Assembly (NCBI GenBank): GCA_025993795.1
Contig: JAMQHL010000032.1
Span: forward strand, 1 to 55,342
Source of the DNA: Planctomycetota bacterium
GTDB taxonomy: Bacteria; Planctomycetota; UBA8742; UBA2392
Reading direction: 5' to 3'
Length of the DNA: 55,342 bases
A program made the translations under genes and the position numbers. How positions within the stretch are numbered: the first letter of the stretch is position 1; every line of letters starts with the position of its first letter. Below the pieces are notes generated by a model, which saw nothing but the letters and a program-made list of their open reading frames with translations, made no database searches and had not been told where the DNA came from. Shown here piece after piece: positions 33,665-42,825 of the stretch.

Positions 33665-34618
33665 CTATGCGGGCAGTACGTCGCTCAAATAGCGCAGTAG
33701 GTTGCGCGCGAAGATTTTCTCGATTGCTTCGTCTTTGTAGCCACGTGTGCGCAGCGCTGCCTCAAGGTTGGGCAGGTCGCCGACGTGGCGCAGGTCGGCG
33801 CACGTGTCATTGAAGCCGTCAAAGTCGCCGCCCAATCCGACATGATCGAGCCCGCACACGTCAACTGCGTGGGCAATGTGGTCGGCCACGTCGGCGCAGG
33901 TGGCTTGGCGCACGCCGGGTTCAAACGCGTCCGGCAGCAGGTGCCCGGGATAGAAATCGATGCCGACAAACCCGCCGCGCTGCGCAATGGCGCGCAGCAT
34001 GCTGTCGTCAGCATTGCGGGTGATGTTTACGCGCGTGCGCACGCCCACGTGCGTGATGATTGGCGGCTTGCGAATCAGCGCCATGACCTCCCCGAAGGCT
34101 GGCTGCGGCAGGTGTGCACAATCTACGGCGATGCCCAATGCCTCCATGCGCGGGATCAGTTCGCGACCAAATCGGCTCAGGCCCCGGCGCGGCTCTGGCA
34201 CGCCGCAGCCGTCGGCAACCTCGTTGGCGTGGTTGTGGGTCAAGCCGATGCCGCGCACGCCCAGCGCAAAGAAGTCATCCAGCAGTGAAAGCTCGCCGCG
34301 CAGGGGGCCGGCGCCCTCAAGCCATGGCATCAAGCCGATGCGGCCACCGCCGGGTGCCTGCACATCTGCCGTGCAACGCACGGGCGTAAACGTATGCCCG
34401 TAATGGCTGTGCAGCGTCTGGATGATGCGGCGCGCGAATTCTTCGGCGGCCTTCCCTGAGTAGTGCGAAGGCGTAAACACGCTGCAGACCTGGATCAACT
34501 GGCCCACGTCGCGCATGCGCGGCACGTTGACGTGCAAGCCGCCGTCACGGGCAAGGGGGTCCAGTCCCTCAAGGGCAACGCGAAAAAAAGTGTCGGCGTG
34601 GGCATCGGCGTACAGCAT
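33665..34618 (-). CDS. M19 (renal dipeptidase-like) membrane dipeptidase
   Basis: 317 residues of the amidohydrolase-type M19 family, zinc dipeptidases that also accept D-amino-acid dipeptides. Zinc ligands: His7-x-Asp9 (DAHADT), bridging Glu101 (MPWLEG), His169 (DCAHL) and His190 (THVGVR), with GGDFDG near 265. No signal peptide, so probably cytosolic. It diverges from the following membrane protein, with 121 bp between their starts. Confidence 0.92.
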   Translation of the reverse strand: MLYADAHADTFFRVALEGLDPLARDGGLHVNVPRMRDVGQLIQVCSVFTPSHYSGKAAEEFARRIIQTLHSHYGHTFTPVRCTADVQAPGGGRIGLMPWLEGAGPLRGELSLLDDFFALGVRGIGLTHNHANEVADGCGVPEPRRGLSRFGRELIPRMEALGIAVDCAHLPQPAFGEVMALIRKPPIITHVGVRTRVNITRNADDSMLRAIAQRGGFVGIDFYPGHLLPDAFEPGVRQATCADVADHIAHAVDVCGLDHVGLGGDFDGFNDTCADLRHVGDLPNLEAALRTRGYKDEAIEKIFARNLLRYLSDVLPA

Positions 34619-34726
34619 GGACTCTCCGCATCACCCATCGGTCGTCTGGCCGCTTTGACTGTAATGCCGCTGCCCGATCGTCGGCAGGTATTCCGGCTGT
34701 GCTATGGCCCGGACCGGCGATGCCCC

Positions 34727-34732
34727 TATAAT
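34727..34732 (+). promoter_or_regulatory. -10 box (TATAAT) directly before the membrane protein
   Basis: Consensus TATAAT ends 7 nt before ATG 34740 with no Shine-Dalgarno, again indicating a leaderless transcript. Confidence 0.6.
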
Positions 34733-34739
34733 CCCGCCG

Positions 34740-36893
34740 ATGCTCAGGCTTTCCCTGATCTGTCTGCTGTTGGCTGCGCCGCTGTGTGCGCAGGAGCTGG
34801 CGATTGACGTAGACGCCGGCATTGGCGGCATGGTGGCTACGCCTGCCACGGAAATCCGCATCAGGATCACCAAGAATGACAGGCGCCCGTTCGTGGGGCG
34901 CGTCATCATCGACATGGGCCAGCCCGACTTCACGGGGGGCGGTGGCCCCCGGGCGCGGCGCGGCATGGGTTTCATGGCCGATGTCAAGATCAGCCAGGAC
35001 ATCAACCTTGAGGAAGGCGCCCTGCAGCGCACCATCCGCATGGAAGTACCTGTCGGCAGCATCGCGCTGTCGGCCCATGTGCTGCTGGAGCGACAGGTCT
35101 CCGGCACTTACTACGAGACGGTCACCGAGACCGACCTGCACCTGCCGGTGCGCAACAGCGGCACAAAACTTGTCGGGTTTGTCAGCGAGGCGCGGCTGGC
35201 GATGGCGCGGCCGTATGTGTTCTTTGAGCTGGTTGAGATCGCGGTCGAGGAGTTGCCGGAAAGCTGGAAGCCGCTTGCCGGTTTCGACGCGATTATCCTG
35301 AATGACGACCGTATCACGCGTGCGCAAAGCAACGCCCTGATCGACTACATGAGTATGGGGGGCACGGTGCTGCTGTCGCCTCGCGGCAACGCGAGTTTCA
35401 ACCCGGAAACGCCGGCTGGCAGCCTGCTTAAGATTCCGCCCACCATTCGACCGCGCACCGTGACGATGAAAGACTTCGACGCGCTGCTCAAGAAGCCCAG
35501 GCTGGGCGGAGTCGCCCCTGCCATCAATGGCACGACCATGCCCGCCCCGCCCGGCGAGATCCGGCCGGACGGCGAACAGCCGGCTGAGCGAACGGAGCTT
35601 GTTGAGCTGGTCGAATCCAAGCCCGGCGACGCATTCACCCTTTGGCCCCATGCGGGCCGTGCGCACCCGGTGCCTGACGCACTGGGGCTGGTGAGCAACG
35701 CGCCGGTCGGCGCCGGCAACCTGGTGCTGATCCATGTCAACCTTTCGGACTACCCCTTCAGCCAAGGCAAGCTTTCGTACGCCGCGGTGAACCTGATGCT
35801 GCTGGCCATGCAGGGCGTGGACGACCGTCTGGGTCGCTCACCGTACCGTGCGCTGGCAGCAGAGAACGTGCGCAACTCCATCGACATCGCGGGGCGCCGC
35901 ATTCCTGGCCGCGAGGCGATGGTGCTGCTGCTGTTGCTGTATGTGACCGTGGCAGGCGTCGGCATGTTTCTGCTGGCGCGGCGTGTTCGCCGCCCGGAGC
36001 TTTACCCGGCGGCCCTGCTGGCTGCAGCACTGTTGAGTGTGGGCCTGGTGTTCACATTTGGCGAAATATTCAAGCGCAGCGGCGACCGTGTGAAGACTGC
36101 ACGCATCCTGATCAGCGACGACACGACAGGCCGTAGCGCGGTGTTTACGCTTGGTTGCAGCTATGCCGTGGGCGGCGACAAGCTGCTGTTCCAGCAGTCG
36201 CGCGACAGCCTGTTTGCGCCGACCAACTTTGAAACGCGGCTTGGGCGCCCCGGCGCGATGCCCGACCAGCCGCAGGACTTCAGCGCGCATTTCACCGCGA
36301 CCGAAATTCACACCGAGGTGACTGGTCTGGATCGCTGGCAGAACGTGTTCTTCATGCACCGGCAGCCGTCGGCGCCTCCGGAAATGAAGCTGCATGTTGA
36401 AGCGCTGCAGGGAGCCTGGAAAGTAACCAACCTGAGCCCGCATAAGCTTCAGGGCGTCATCTTTATTGTCGGCCGGCCCGCCAGCGGTGTCGGCTCCCAG
36501 CGCGGCGCCTGGCACTACCAGTCATCACTGTCGCCCACGGGCGAGCAGGACGATGCAGTCACGTTCAGCCAAAGCACCGAGATGGACGGCTCGGCGTACA
36601 AACTTGACGAAGACCTCAAGCGCGACGTGTCGGATGGCGACGCGTTTGACGTGCTGGCGCAGTTGATGAACATTCACCCGGACGACCGTATTCTGCGCCA
36701 CACAACGCTGGCACAGGTCGAAGGCATCCTGTGGGAAAGCGGCGTGCTGCCCGTTGAAGGCCAGTACGTGATGATCTGCGTATTGCCGCCGGGAGCGATC
36801 TCGCCGTCAAGCATCGGCGCCCAGGAGGTCGATGAATCCGATGTCGGACAGGTCAACCTCTGGATCGTCCGCGGCGTGCTCAATACCCGCTAG
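34740..36893 (+). CDS. Membrane protein with glutamine-amidotransferase-like ectodomain
   Basis: 717 residues. A signal peptide (cleaved near LCAQ) precedes a beta-sandwich, then an alpha/beta region with FDAIILNDDRITRAQ and ALIDYMSMGGTVLLSP, the usual GATase-I-like/DUF4350 pattern of a non-enzymatic domain. Two membrane helices (about 397-445) follow, then a C-terminal beta domain. I see no catalytic Cys-His. Such architectures are common in Planctomycetota-type genomes, often near cell-surface gene clusters, but the function is not known. Confidence 0.75.
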   Translation: MLRLSLICLLLAAPLCAQELAIDVDAGIGGMVATPATEIRIRITKNDRRPFVGRVIIDMGQPDFTGGGGPRARRGMGFMADVKISQDINLEEGALQRTIRMEVPVGSIALSAHVLLERQVSGTYYETVTETDLHLPVRNSGTKLVGFVSEARLAMARPYVFFELVEIAVEELPESWKPLAGFDAIILNDDRITRAQSNALIDYMSMGGTVLLSPRGNASFNPETPAGSLLKIPPTIRPRTVTMKDFDALLKKPRLGGVAPAINGTTMPAPPGEIRPDGEQPAERTELVELVESKPGDAFTLWPHAGRAHPVPDALGLVSNAPVGAGNLVLIHVNLSDYPFSQGKLSYAAVNLMLLAMQGVDDRLGRSPYRALAAENVRNSIDIAGRRIPGREAMVLLLLLYVTVAGVGMFLLARRVRRPELYPAALLAAALLSVGLVFTFGEIFKRSGDRVKTARILISDDTTGRSAVFTLGCSYAVGGDKLLFQQSRDSLFAPTNFETRLGRPGAMPDQPQDFSAHFTATEIHTEVTGLDRWQNVFFMHRQPSAPPEMKLHVEALQGAWKVTNLSPHKLQGVIFIVGRPASGVGSQRGAWHYQSSLSPTGEQDDAVTFSQSTEMDGSAYKLDEDLKRDVSDGDAFDVLAQLMNIHPDDRILRHTTLAQVEGILWESGVLPVEGQYVMICVLPPGAISPSSIGAQEVDESDVGQVNLWIVRGVLNTR

Positions 36894-37036
36894 GGCCAGC
36901 GACACTGAAATATCCCTGACTGCCCGCGTGTTCACCTGCGGGCCAAGCCGACACCGCCTGAAGCCGCGTTTCGTTACAGGCGTGAGTTCGGCTGGTGGGT
37001 AATCCCCCGGCCGAGTTGCCAGTATGCTCAGGAGGC

Positions 37037-37999
37037 ATGTTGCGGTTCTTCCTGGTTGCTTTGGTCCTTGCTGTGTGCGCCGCGCTGCCGGCGCGTGAGA
37101 TTTCCGTTTCGTCAGAAGGCGCGAATCAAGCCACCGTGGCGCGGCTGCAATCGCAGATCGAGCCCGCGTTTGACTCAATCCATGGCAAGACCGGTGTGGC
37201 CGACGATGCCCCGGTTTCCCTGCACGTCGTCGGCGGCGCGGACGCGTTTGCGCGCATTGCCCGGGCAGATGGCGTGGGCATGAACGCCGAGAGCGTGCTG
37301 GGGTATGCCATGCCCAGCCGCCGTCGCGTCGTGCTGAACCTGAGCGGAATCACCGAGCGCGGCCTGGACCCGATCGGCGTGTTGCGCCACGAGCTGGCGC
37401 ACCTGGTCATGGGCAGCCAGTTGCGGGTCGTGCGCCCGTTGTGGTTTGAAGAGGGCGTTGCCCAGTACATTGAGGGCGTTGCCCTGAACGAGCTGCGCGA
37501 AGCGGCGGGCTCGCCCAGCCTGGCAACATTTGGCAGCCTGGAAGATCTTTCCAATGCGCTGCGTGAAGAGACACGCTCGGGGCCGGCGTACGCGGAGTCT
37601 CGCGAAGTCATCCGCCTGATCGTGGCGCGCCACGGCGAGCAGGAGTTCATTGCCCTGATGAATGCACTGGAGAGAGGCGACGGGCCATTCGAGGCGGCAT
37701 TCGAAACGTCCACCGGTGAAACGCTGCAGGCGTTTGAGGCGGCGTGGCTGGAAGACCAGGAGGGGCGCGCCGGATCACGGTTTGCGCGGTTCTTCGGCGG
37801 CATGTTCTGGTGGGTGGTGCTGGGGCTGACCGGCCTGCTGCTGCCGCTGGTGTGGTTGCTGCGAAAGCGGCGCGGCAAGTCGCAGGTTGATATGTGGGAA
37901 GAGCAGGAGAAGCACTTCCCCAGCGACCCGTCTTGGGCCTACGCGGACCCCGACGACGAGCAGTACACGCCGCCGGACCCAGACACCTGGAAGCGCTGA
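37037..37999 (+). CDS. Gluzincin-like (M1/MA superfamily) membrane peptidase
   Basis: 320 residues. A signal peptide (cleaved near LPAR) precedes a metallopeptidase domain with HELAH (His118, Glu119, His122) and the downstream PLWFEEGVAQY, whose Glu is the third zinc ligand: a peptidase-MA pattern. A membrane helix lies near residues 258-280, followed by an acidic, disordered tail (DPDDEQYTPPDPDT). The start ATG 37037 has GGAGG too close (1 nt), and TATGCT is 8 nt upstream. It converges on the antiporter gene with a 5-bp gap. Confidence 0.8.
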   Translation: MLRFFLVALVLAVCAALPAREISVSSEGANQATVARLQSQIEPAFDSIHGKTGVADDAPVSLHVVGGADAFARIARADGVGMNAESVLGYAMPSRRRVVLNLSGITERGLDPIGVLRHELAHLVMGSQLRVVRPLWFEEGVAQYIEGVALNELREAAGSPSLATFGSLEDLSNALREETRSGPAYAESREVIRLIVARHGEQEFIALMNALERGDGPFEAAFETSTGETLQAFEAAWLEDQEGRAGSRFARFFGGMFWWVVLGLTGLLLPLVWLLRKRRGKSQVDMWEEQEKHFPSDPSWAYADPDDEQYTPPDPDTWKR

Positions 38000-38004
38000 C
38001 TGCT

Positions 38005-40338
38005 TCAGGTAGTGCGCTGTCGCGGGGCCTTGAGCAACAGCTCGCGCACGTCGTCTTGCGTTTTTGCGTTGCGCCAGCGGGTTTCGAAGTCACCGGATTG
38101 CCAGATCTGCGCGATTGCTGACAGCGCCTTCAAGTGGAAGTTGCGCTGATCGGGCGTTGCGGCCATCACGAACAGCGCGTTGACCGCCTCTTCATCGGCA
38201 GCCAGCACCACGCCCTGCCGACAGCGGGCGACCAGCAGCGCGAAACGCCCCTCGCCCTCAAGAATGATGTGCGGAACCGCCAGGCCCTGCGTGAGAACGG
38301 TGCTGCTTGAGGTCTCTCGCTCATGCAACGCGGCGTTGAGTTGCTCTGGCGACTCGGAAACCACGTTTGCCAGTGCGTCGCTTGCGCGCCGGAAGAACGT
38401 CTCACGATCAAGGGCAGCGTCGATATCGAGCACCGGGCAGGTCTTGACCAGCTCGTCAAAGCGGTCGCTTGTCGGTTGCAGCGCGGCTTTTGAGCGCGCA
38501 ATGACCAGAGTGTCCGAGGCCTTGAGGTTCATGCCCGAGTGAAACGGCGTGATGCGTTTCTTGCCCTCATGTTCCGTTTCAACGACCAGCGGCAGCACCG
38601 GCGCGCCCCCGTTCAGGAACGCCAGTACTTCAGCAGAGGTGGTGGCGGGGGCCGGCATGCGCTCGATGATTACCGCGTCGCGTGAGAACCAGTGGTCCCA
38701 GTCCGACATCGAAACCGCCTGCGCGAACAGCAGGCTGGCGTCCAGGTGGGCAAAAGTCTGGGTGTCGGCGCCGCGGTCTTTGCCCAGTACGAGTACCTTC
38801 AGGTCGGGCACCATGAAGACGTCGCGCAACTGCCGCGCGACCAGGGCGTTGATCTCCGCATTGCCGGTCATGGCAATGGCCATTGCAGCGGCTGGCGCAT
38901 GGGCCGATGACAGCGCCTCGGTCTCCAGCGCGTTGCCGACGACCGCATCCAGGCCCTCGCGTTTCGCGTCTTCTACGCGTCCGGGGTTGCTGTCGATCAG
39001 CCAGACTGGTTGTGTCGCTTTCAGCAGCTTTGCCAGGGCGCGCGCCAGGGGCGCGGCGCCCACGATCAGCACCGTGTTGCGCTTGCCCGCGCTGCGCACC
39101 AGCAGGTTCAGTCGCTTGAGCCAGTCTGTACCCCACTTCATGAAGAACGGAACGGTGGCGGTGGTGATGATCGCCATGAACACCAGGATGCTGAAAATCT
39201 CTTTGCTGATCAGGCCCATTTCAAGGCCGATGCCGGCCAGGATGATCTCGACCGCGCCGCGGCCATTCATGCCGCCGCCCAGAACAAGGCCTTCGCGCCA
39301 GCCGTGGCCTGTGGGCAGATAGAACAGTGCCGTGCCGACAATTTTGCCGACAAACGCGATCAGCATGATCAGCACGAACAGCAGCAGGTCAGTCTGGAAC
39401 ACCTCAAAGCTGACCATGAAGCCCGACATCACAAAGAAGATTGGCGCCAGAAACCCGACCGAGACGTCCCGCACCAGGTCGTTCAATTCGCGGTTCAGCT
39501 TGGGCTCAAGCATGCCTTCCCGCAGGAACAGGCCCGCAACGAATGTGCCCAGAATCGCGTGCAGGCCGCCCAGGTGGGCGCCTTCGCCGAATGCCAGCGC
39601 GATCACCAGCATCAGCGTGAAGTAGATGCCGCGGCTCTTGATGCCGAAGCGCTGCAACTGCCTGAACAGGAACGGCAGCACGAACAGGCCCACCAGCGCG
39701 GCCACACCAAAGAACATCACCGCCCGGGCAAGCACCCGCGCCAACTGCATGACTTCAAGCGTCTCTTCCTCGGCAAAGCCGATCACGCCCGCAAACACGA
39801 CCAGGGCCAGCGTGTCGGCAATCAGCGCGCCCGCCATCATCACGTGTGCGATGCGGGTATCGAGAATCTTCAGGTCCATCAGGATACGGGACTTGGTTGC
39901 AAGACTGGTCACGCCTGCGGCAATACCCACAAATATGCCCGCAATGTGCGGATTCATGCCCTCGGGCAGTGTGTCTTCAAACAGCACGATCACGCCCCAA
40001 CCCATCAGGAAAGGCGCGATGAATCCACCAATCGCCACCAGAAACCCTGACCACGAGGCCTTGCCCAGTTCTTTGGGGTCGATTTCCATGCCGATGTACA
40101 ACATCAGCAGCAGCACGCCCGCCTGGGCCAGCACGTTCAGCGCCTCGTAGCCACCCTGTACGCCAAGCCACTGGTTGATCCACGAATTGTCGCCGAGCAA
40201 GCCCAGCAACGCCGGGCCCAGCATGATCCCGATCAGCAGTTCACCCAGCACGGCAGGATAGCCGATGCGTGTTGCGATCGACCCGCCCGCCCAGGCGGCG
40301 AGCAGTACAAGCAGCAAATTCAGGACGTTGAGTTCCAT
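38005..40338 (-). CDS. CPA2-type cation:proton antiporter fused to RCK_N-like and EIIA-like domains
   Basis: 777 residues. Residues 1-415 are a KefB/CPA2-type antiporter with 12-13 membrane helices (IGYPAVLGELLIGIMLGP and an internal GGGMNGRGAVEIILAG). Then comes a Rossmann fold of RCK_N type (VLIVGAAPLARALAKLL, about 435-545), a C-terminal RCK-like segment, and finally an EIIA-type domain with the phospho-His in LTQGLAVPHIILEG. The EIIA domain implies control by phosphotransfer or nitrogen-PTS-like signalling. I start at ATG 40338. Confidence 0.85.
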   Translation of the reverse strand: MELNVLNLLLVLLAAWAGGSIATRIGYPAVLGELLIGIMLGPALLGLLGDNSWINQWLGVQGGYEALNVLAQAGVLLLMLYIGMEIDPKELGKASWSGFLVAIGGFIAPFLMGWGVIVLFEDTLPEGMNPHIAGIFVGIAAGVTSLATKSRILMDLKILDTRIAHVMMAGALIADTLALVVFAGVIGFAEEETLEVMQLARVLARAVMFFGVAALVGLFVLPFLFRQLQRFGIKSRGIYFTLMLVIALAFGEGAHLGGLHAILGTFVAGLFLREGMLEPKLNRELNDLVRDVSVGFLAPIFFVMSGFMVSFEVFQTDLLLFVLIMLIAFVGKIVGTALFYLPTGHGWREGLVLGGGMNGRGAVEIILAGIGLEMGLISKEIFSILVFMAIITTATVPFFMKWGTDWLKRLNLLVRSAGKRNTVLIVGAAPLARALAKLLKATQPVWLIDSNPGRVEDAKREGLDAVVGNALETEALSSAHAPAAAMAIAMTGNAEINALVARQLRDVFMVPDLKVLVLGKDRGADTQTFAHLDASLLFAQAVSMSDWDHWFSRDAVIIERMPAPATTSAEVLAFLNGGAPVLPLVVETEHEGKKRITPFHSGMNLKASDTLVIARSKAALQPTSDRFDELVKTCPVLDIDAALDRETFFRRASDALANVVSESPEQLNAALHERETSSSTVLTQGLAVPHIILEGEGRFALLVARCRQGVVLAADEEAVNALFVMAATPDQRNFHLKALSAIAQIWQSGDFETRWRNAKTQDDVRELLLKAPRQRTT

Positions 40339-40618
40339 GTCGGGCGAAATCGGAATTCTGACCGCTGCAAAAGGCGCATGATGGTAAGGGCGGTTGAGTC
40401 CGCTGGCAAAACTTATCGGTTGGTTTTGTTCCGCGACGTCGCCGCTTCGCACGCGTGCGTTGTTTCGGCGCGTCCGGACTGCGCGGCCCGCCGGGTGGGC
40501 CGCCGCCAGCGCAAGCGGGTGTTGATGCAAGTCTCATTTGCAATGGCGTTTGTGCCGCTTCGACTTGTGATGTACCCTTTTGAGGTCTAGTCCTGTCGCA
40601 TCCGTCCCGGAGTCATCG

Positions 40619-42391
40619 TTGCTGGTGCTGGGTATCAATGCTTACCATGCCGATTCAGCCGCTGTGCTGATCTCGGACGGTCGCGTCGTTGCCGCCATTG
40701 AGGAAGAGCGCCTCAACCGCATCAAGCACTGTGCGGGCTTTCCGGCACTGGCTATTCGCGAGGTGCTGCGCATCGGCGGCGCGAGCCTTGCCGATGTTGA
40801 CGAAGTGGCGATCGCCCGCGATTCCACGGTAAACCTGCGTGCGCGCCTGGCATGGGTGTTCAAGAACCTGCGCCGCAGCAGCAAGGCCGTGCGCAAGCGC
40901 CTTACCGACCGCGCCGGACTGAGAGATCTCGAGCAGCAATTGTGCGATGCCTGCGGCGAGCCGCGCAGCGCGCTGCGCTCGCGAGTCAAGCGCGTGGAAC
41001 ACCACTTCGCCCACGCCGCCAGCACGTTTCTTTCCAGCCCATTTGAACGCGCGGCAATCCTGACGCTGGACGGGTTTGGTGACTTTGCAAGCGCGATGCT
41101 GGCCATCGGTGATGGCGGCAGTATCAAACCGATTTCGCGCGTCGCTTACCCGCACAGCCTGGGCATCCTGTACACCATGGTCTGCCAGTTCATCGGGTTC
41201 GACCGTTACGGCGATGAAGGCAAGGTGATGGGTCTGGCGCCCTACGGTCAGCCCGAGTACGCGGACTTCTTTCGCAAGCTGCTGCGCTTCACGCAGACAG
41301 GCTTCGAGCTTGACCTCGATTACTTCAACCACCACACACTGGGCGTGGCAACCGGCAGCGACGAGTACGGCAGCCCGCACTTCGCAAATCTGTTCACGAC
41401 CAGCATGTCGCAGCAGTTCGGTCCACCGCGCAGGCGCGATGAGCCGCTGACCGACCGTGACCGCAACCTTGCAGCCAGCCTGCAACAGCGGCTGGAAGAG
41501 GCCTTTCTGCATCTGGCGGGCCTGCTGCACCGCCAAACCGGGCTCGATGCTTTGTGCCTGGCCGGCGGGGTTGCCCTGAACGGTGTGGCCAACGGACGCC
41601 TGCTGCGCGAGTCGCCGTTTCGCAAGCTCTACGTGCAACCGGCGGCGGGTGACGACGGTACCGCACTGGGTGCGGCGGCCTGGATTGCCGCGCGCGCCGG
41701 CGACCCGCGCCATGAGATGACACACGCCTATCGCGGCACAAGTTTCACCGAAAGCGAAATCGCCCCCGTGCTGGAGGGACTGGGCGAGTTTGGCGTGCAG
41801 CGGCTGGACGAAGATGAGCTGTGCGCGGCGACAGCGCGACTGATCGCGGACGGCAGGGTGGTCGGGTGGTTCCAGGGCGCCATGGAATGGGGCCCGCGGG
41901 CGCTGGGCAACCGCAGCATCGTGGCGCACCCGGGCCTGCGCGGCATGAAAGATATCCTGAACGCCCGCATCAAGCAGCGCGAGCCTTTCCGCCCGTTCGC
42001 GCCCAGCATCAAGGCTGAGCGCACGGGCGACTACTTTGACAGCGCGCACGAGTCGCCCTTCATGCTGCATGTGTACCCGACGCGCCCCGGCAAGCAGAAC
42101 GAACTCTGTGCCGTTGACCATGTGAACCACACGGGCCGTGTGCATACTGTCACTCGTCAGCAGAACCTGCGCTACTGGAAGCTGATCGACGCCTTTGAGC
42201 AACTGACCGGCACGCCGGCCCTTCTGAACACCAGCTTTAACGAGAATGAGCCAATTGTGTGTACGCCCGCCCAGGCCGTCGATTGCTTCCTGCGCACGCG
42301 TATGGACGCCGTGGCCCTGGGCAACGCGCTCGTAACCCGCCCCGGGATACAGGCTGTCAGCATGCTGGAGAACCATGCCGCGCGCGCATGA
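40619..42391 (+). CDS. Carbamoyltransferase (NodU/CmcH family)
   Basis: 590 residues. The N-terminal ASKHA-like domain begins LGINAYHADSAAVL and has EHHFAHAAST and LTLDGFGDFASAML; the C-terminal carbamoyltransferase domain has FQGAMEWGPRALGNRS and LLNTSFNENEP. Members carbamoylate hydroxyls of sugars, nodulation factors or antibiotics using carbamoyl phosphate. No ATG is in frame, so the start is TTG 40619 (TTG 40580 and GTG 40625 are alternatives). Followed by a membrane protein and a WecA-like transferase, it probably modifies a surface glycan. Confidence 0.88.
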   Translation: MLVLGINAYHADSAAVLISDGRVVAAIEEERLNRIKHCAGFPALAIREVLRIGGASLADVDEVAIARDSTVNLRARLAWVFKNLRRSSKAVRKRLTDRAGLRDLEQQLCDACGEPRSALRSRVKRVEHHFAHAASTFLSSPFERAAILTLDGFGDFASAMLAIGDGGSIKPISRVAYPHSLGILYTMVCQFIGFDRYGDEGKVMGLAPYGQPEYADFFRKLLRFTQTGFELDLDYFNHHTLGVATGSDEYGSPHFANLFTTSMSQQFGPPRRRDEPLTDRDRNLAASLQQRLEEAFLHLAGLLHRQTGLDALCLAGGVALNGVANGRLLRESPFRKLYVQPAAGDDGTALGAAAWIAARAGDPRHEMTHAYRGTSFTESEIAPVLEGLGEFGVQRLDEDELCAATARLIADGRVVGWFQGAMEWGPRALGNRSIVAHPGLRGMKDILNARIKQREPFRPFAPSIKAERTGDYFDSAHESPFMLHVYPTRPGKQNELCAVDHVNHTGRVHTVTRQQNLRYWKLIDAFEQLTGTPALLNTSFNENEPIVCTPAQAVDCFLRTRMDAVALGNALVTRPGIQAVSMLENHAARA

Positions 42392-42806
42392 CATGAGCGG
42401 CGACGCTGAACTCGTGCGCGAAAGCGCGCGCAAGGCGAACATTGCCGACGCGCGCAATGCGCAACTGCTGGCATATGCGCGTGAGGCTACGCTGACTTCG
42501 TTGCTGCTCTGCCTGCTGGGGCTGATTGGGCTTGCTGTGTGCGTGATCGGGAACTTCGACCTTCGCATCGGCGCAGAAGCGGAGGTCTCGCGCTTGCAGA
42601 ACGGGGTGATCGCGCTGCATCGCTCTGGTTACGACCTCACGTCGCTGTTTCTTGGCATCGCGACCGCCGGGTTTGCCAGCACGCTGGTTGTGTGCGGCGG
42701 CGCTGCAGGGCACTTACGGAGTATGCCGACCTCGTCGGCGTACATTGTGGTTCTTTCAGGCGCCTTGAGTGCGCTGGGCCTCGTGATACTGGTCTTGCAG
42801 GGATAG
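42375..42806 (+). CDS. Small membrane protein, three helices
   Basis: 143 residues. A charged N-terminal ~35 residues precede three membrane helices (about 40-60, 90-110 and 121-141). I start at ATG 42375, behind GGAG 5 nt upstream, overlapping the carbamoyltransferase by 17 nt; ATG 42393 is an alternative. No family recognised. Its position between a carbamoyltransferase and a WecA-like enzyme suggests a role in the same surface-glycan pathway. Confidence 0.6.
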   Translation: MPRAHDMSGDAELVRESARKANIADARNAQLLAYAREATLTSLLLCLLGLIGLAVCVIGNFDLRIGAEAEVSRLQNGVIALHRSGYDLTSLFLGIATAGFASTLVVCGGAAGHLRSMPTSSAYIVVLSGALSALGLVILVLQG

Positions 42807-42825
42807 ACACCCGGGATTGCACAGC

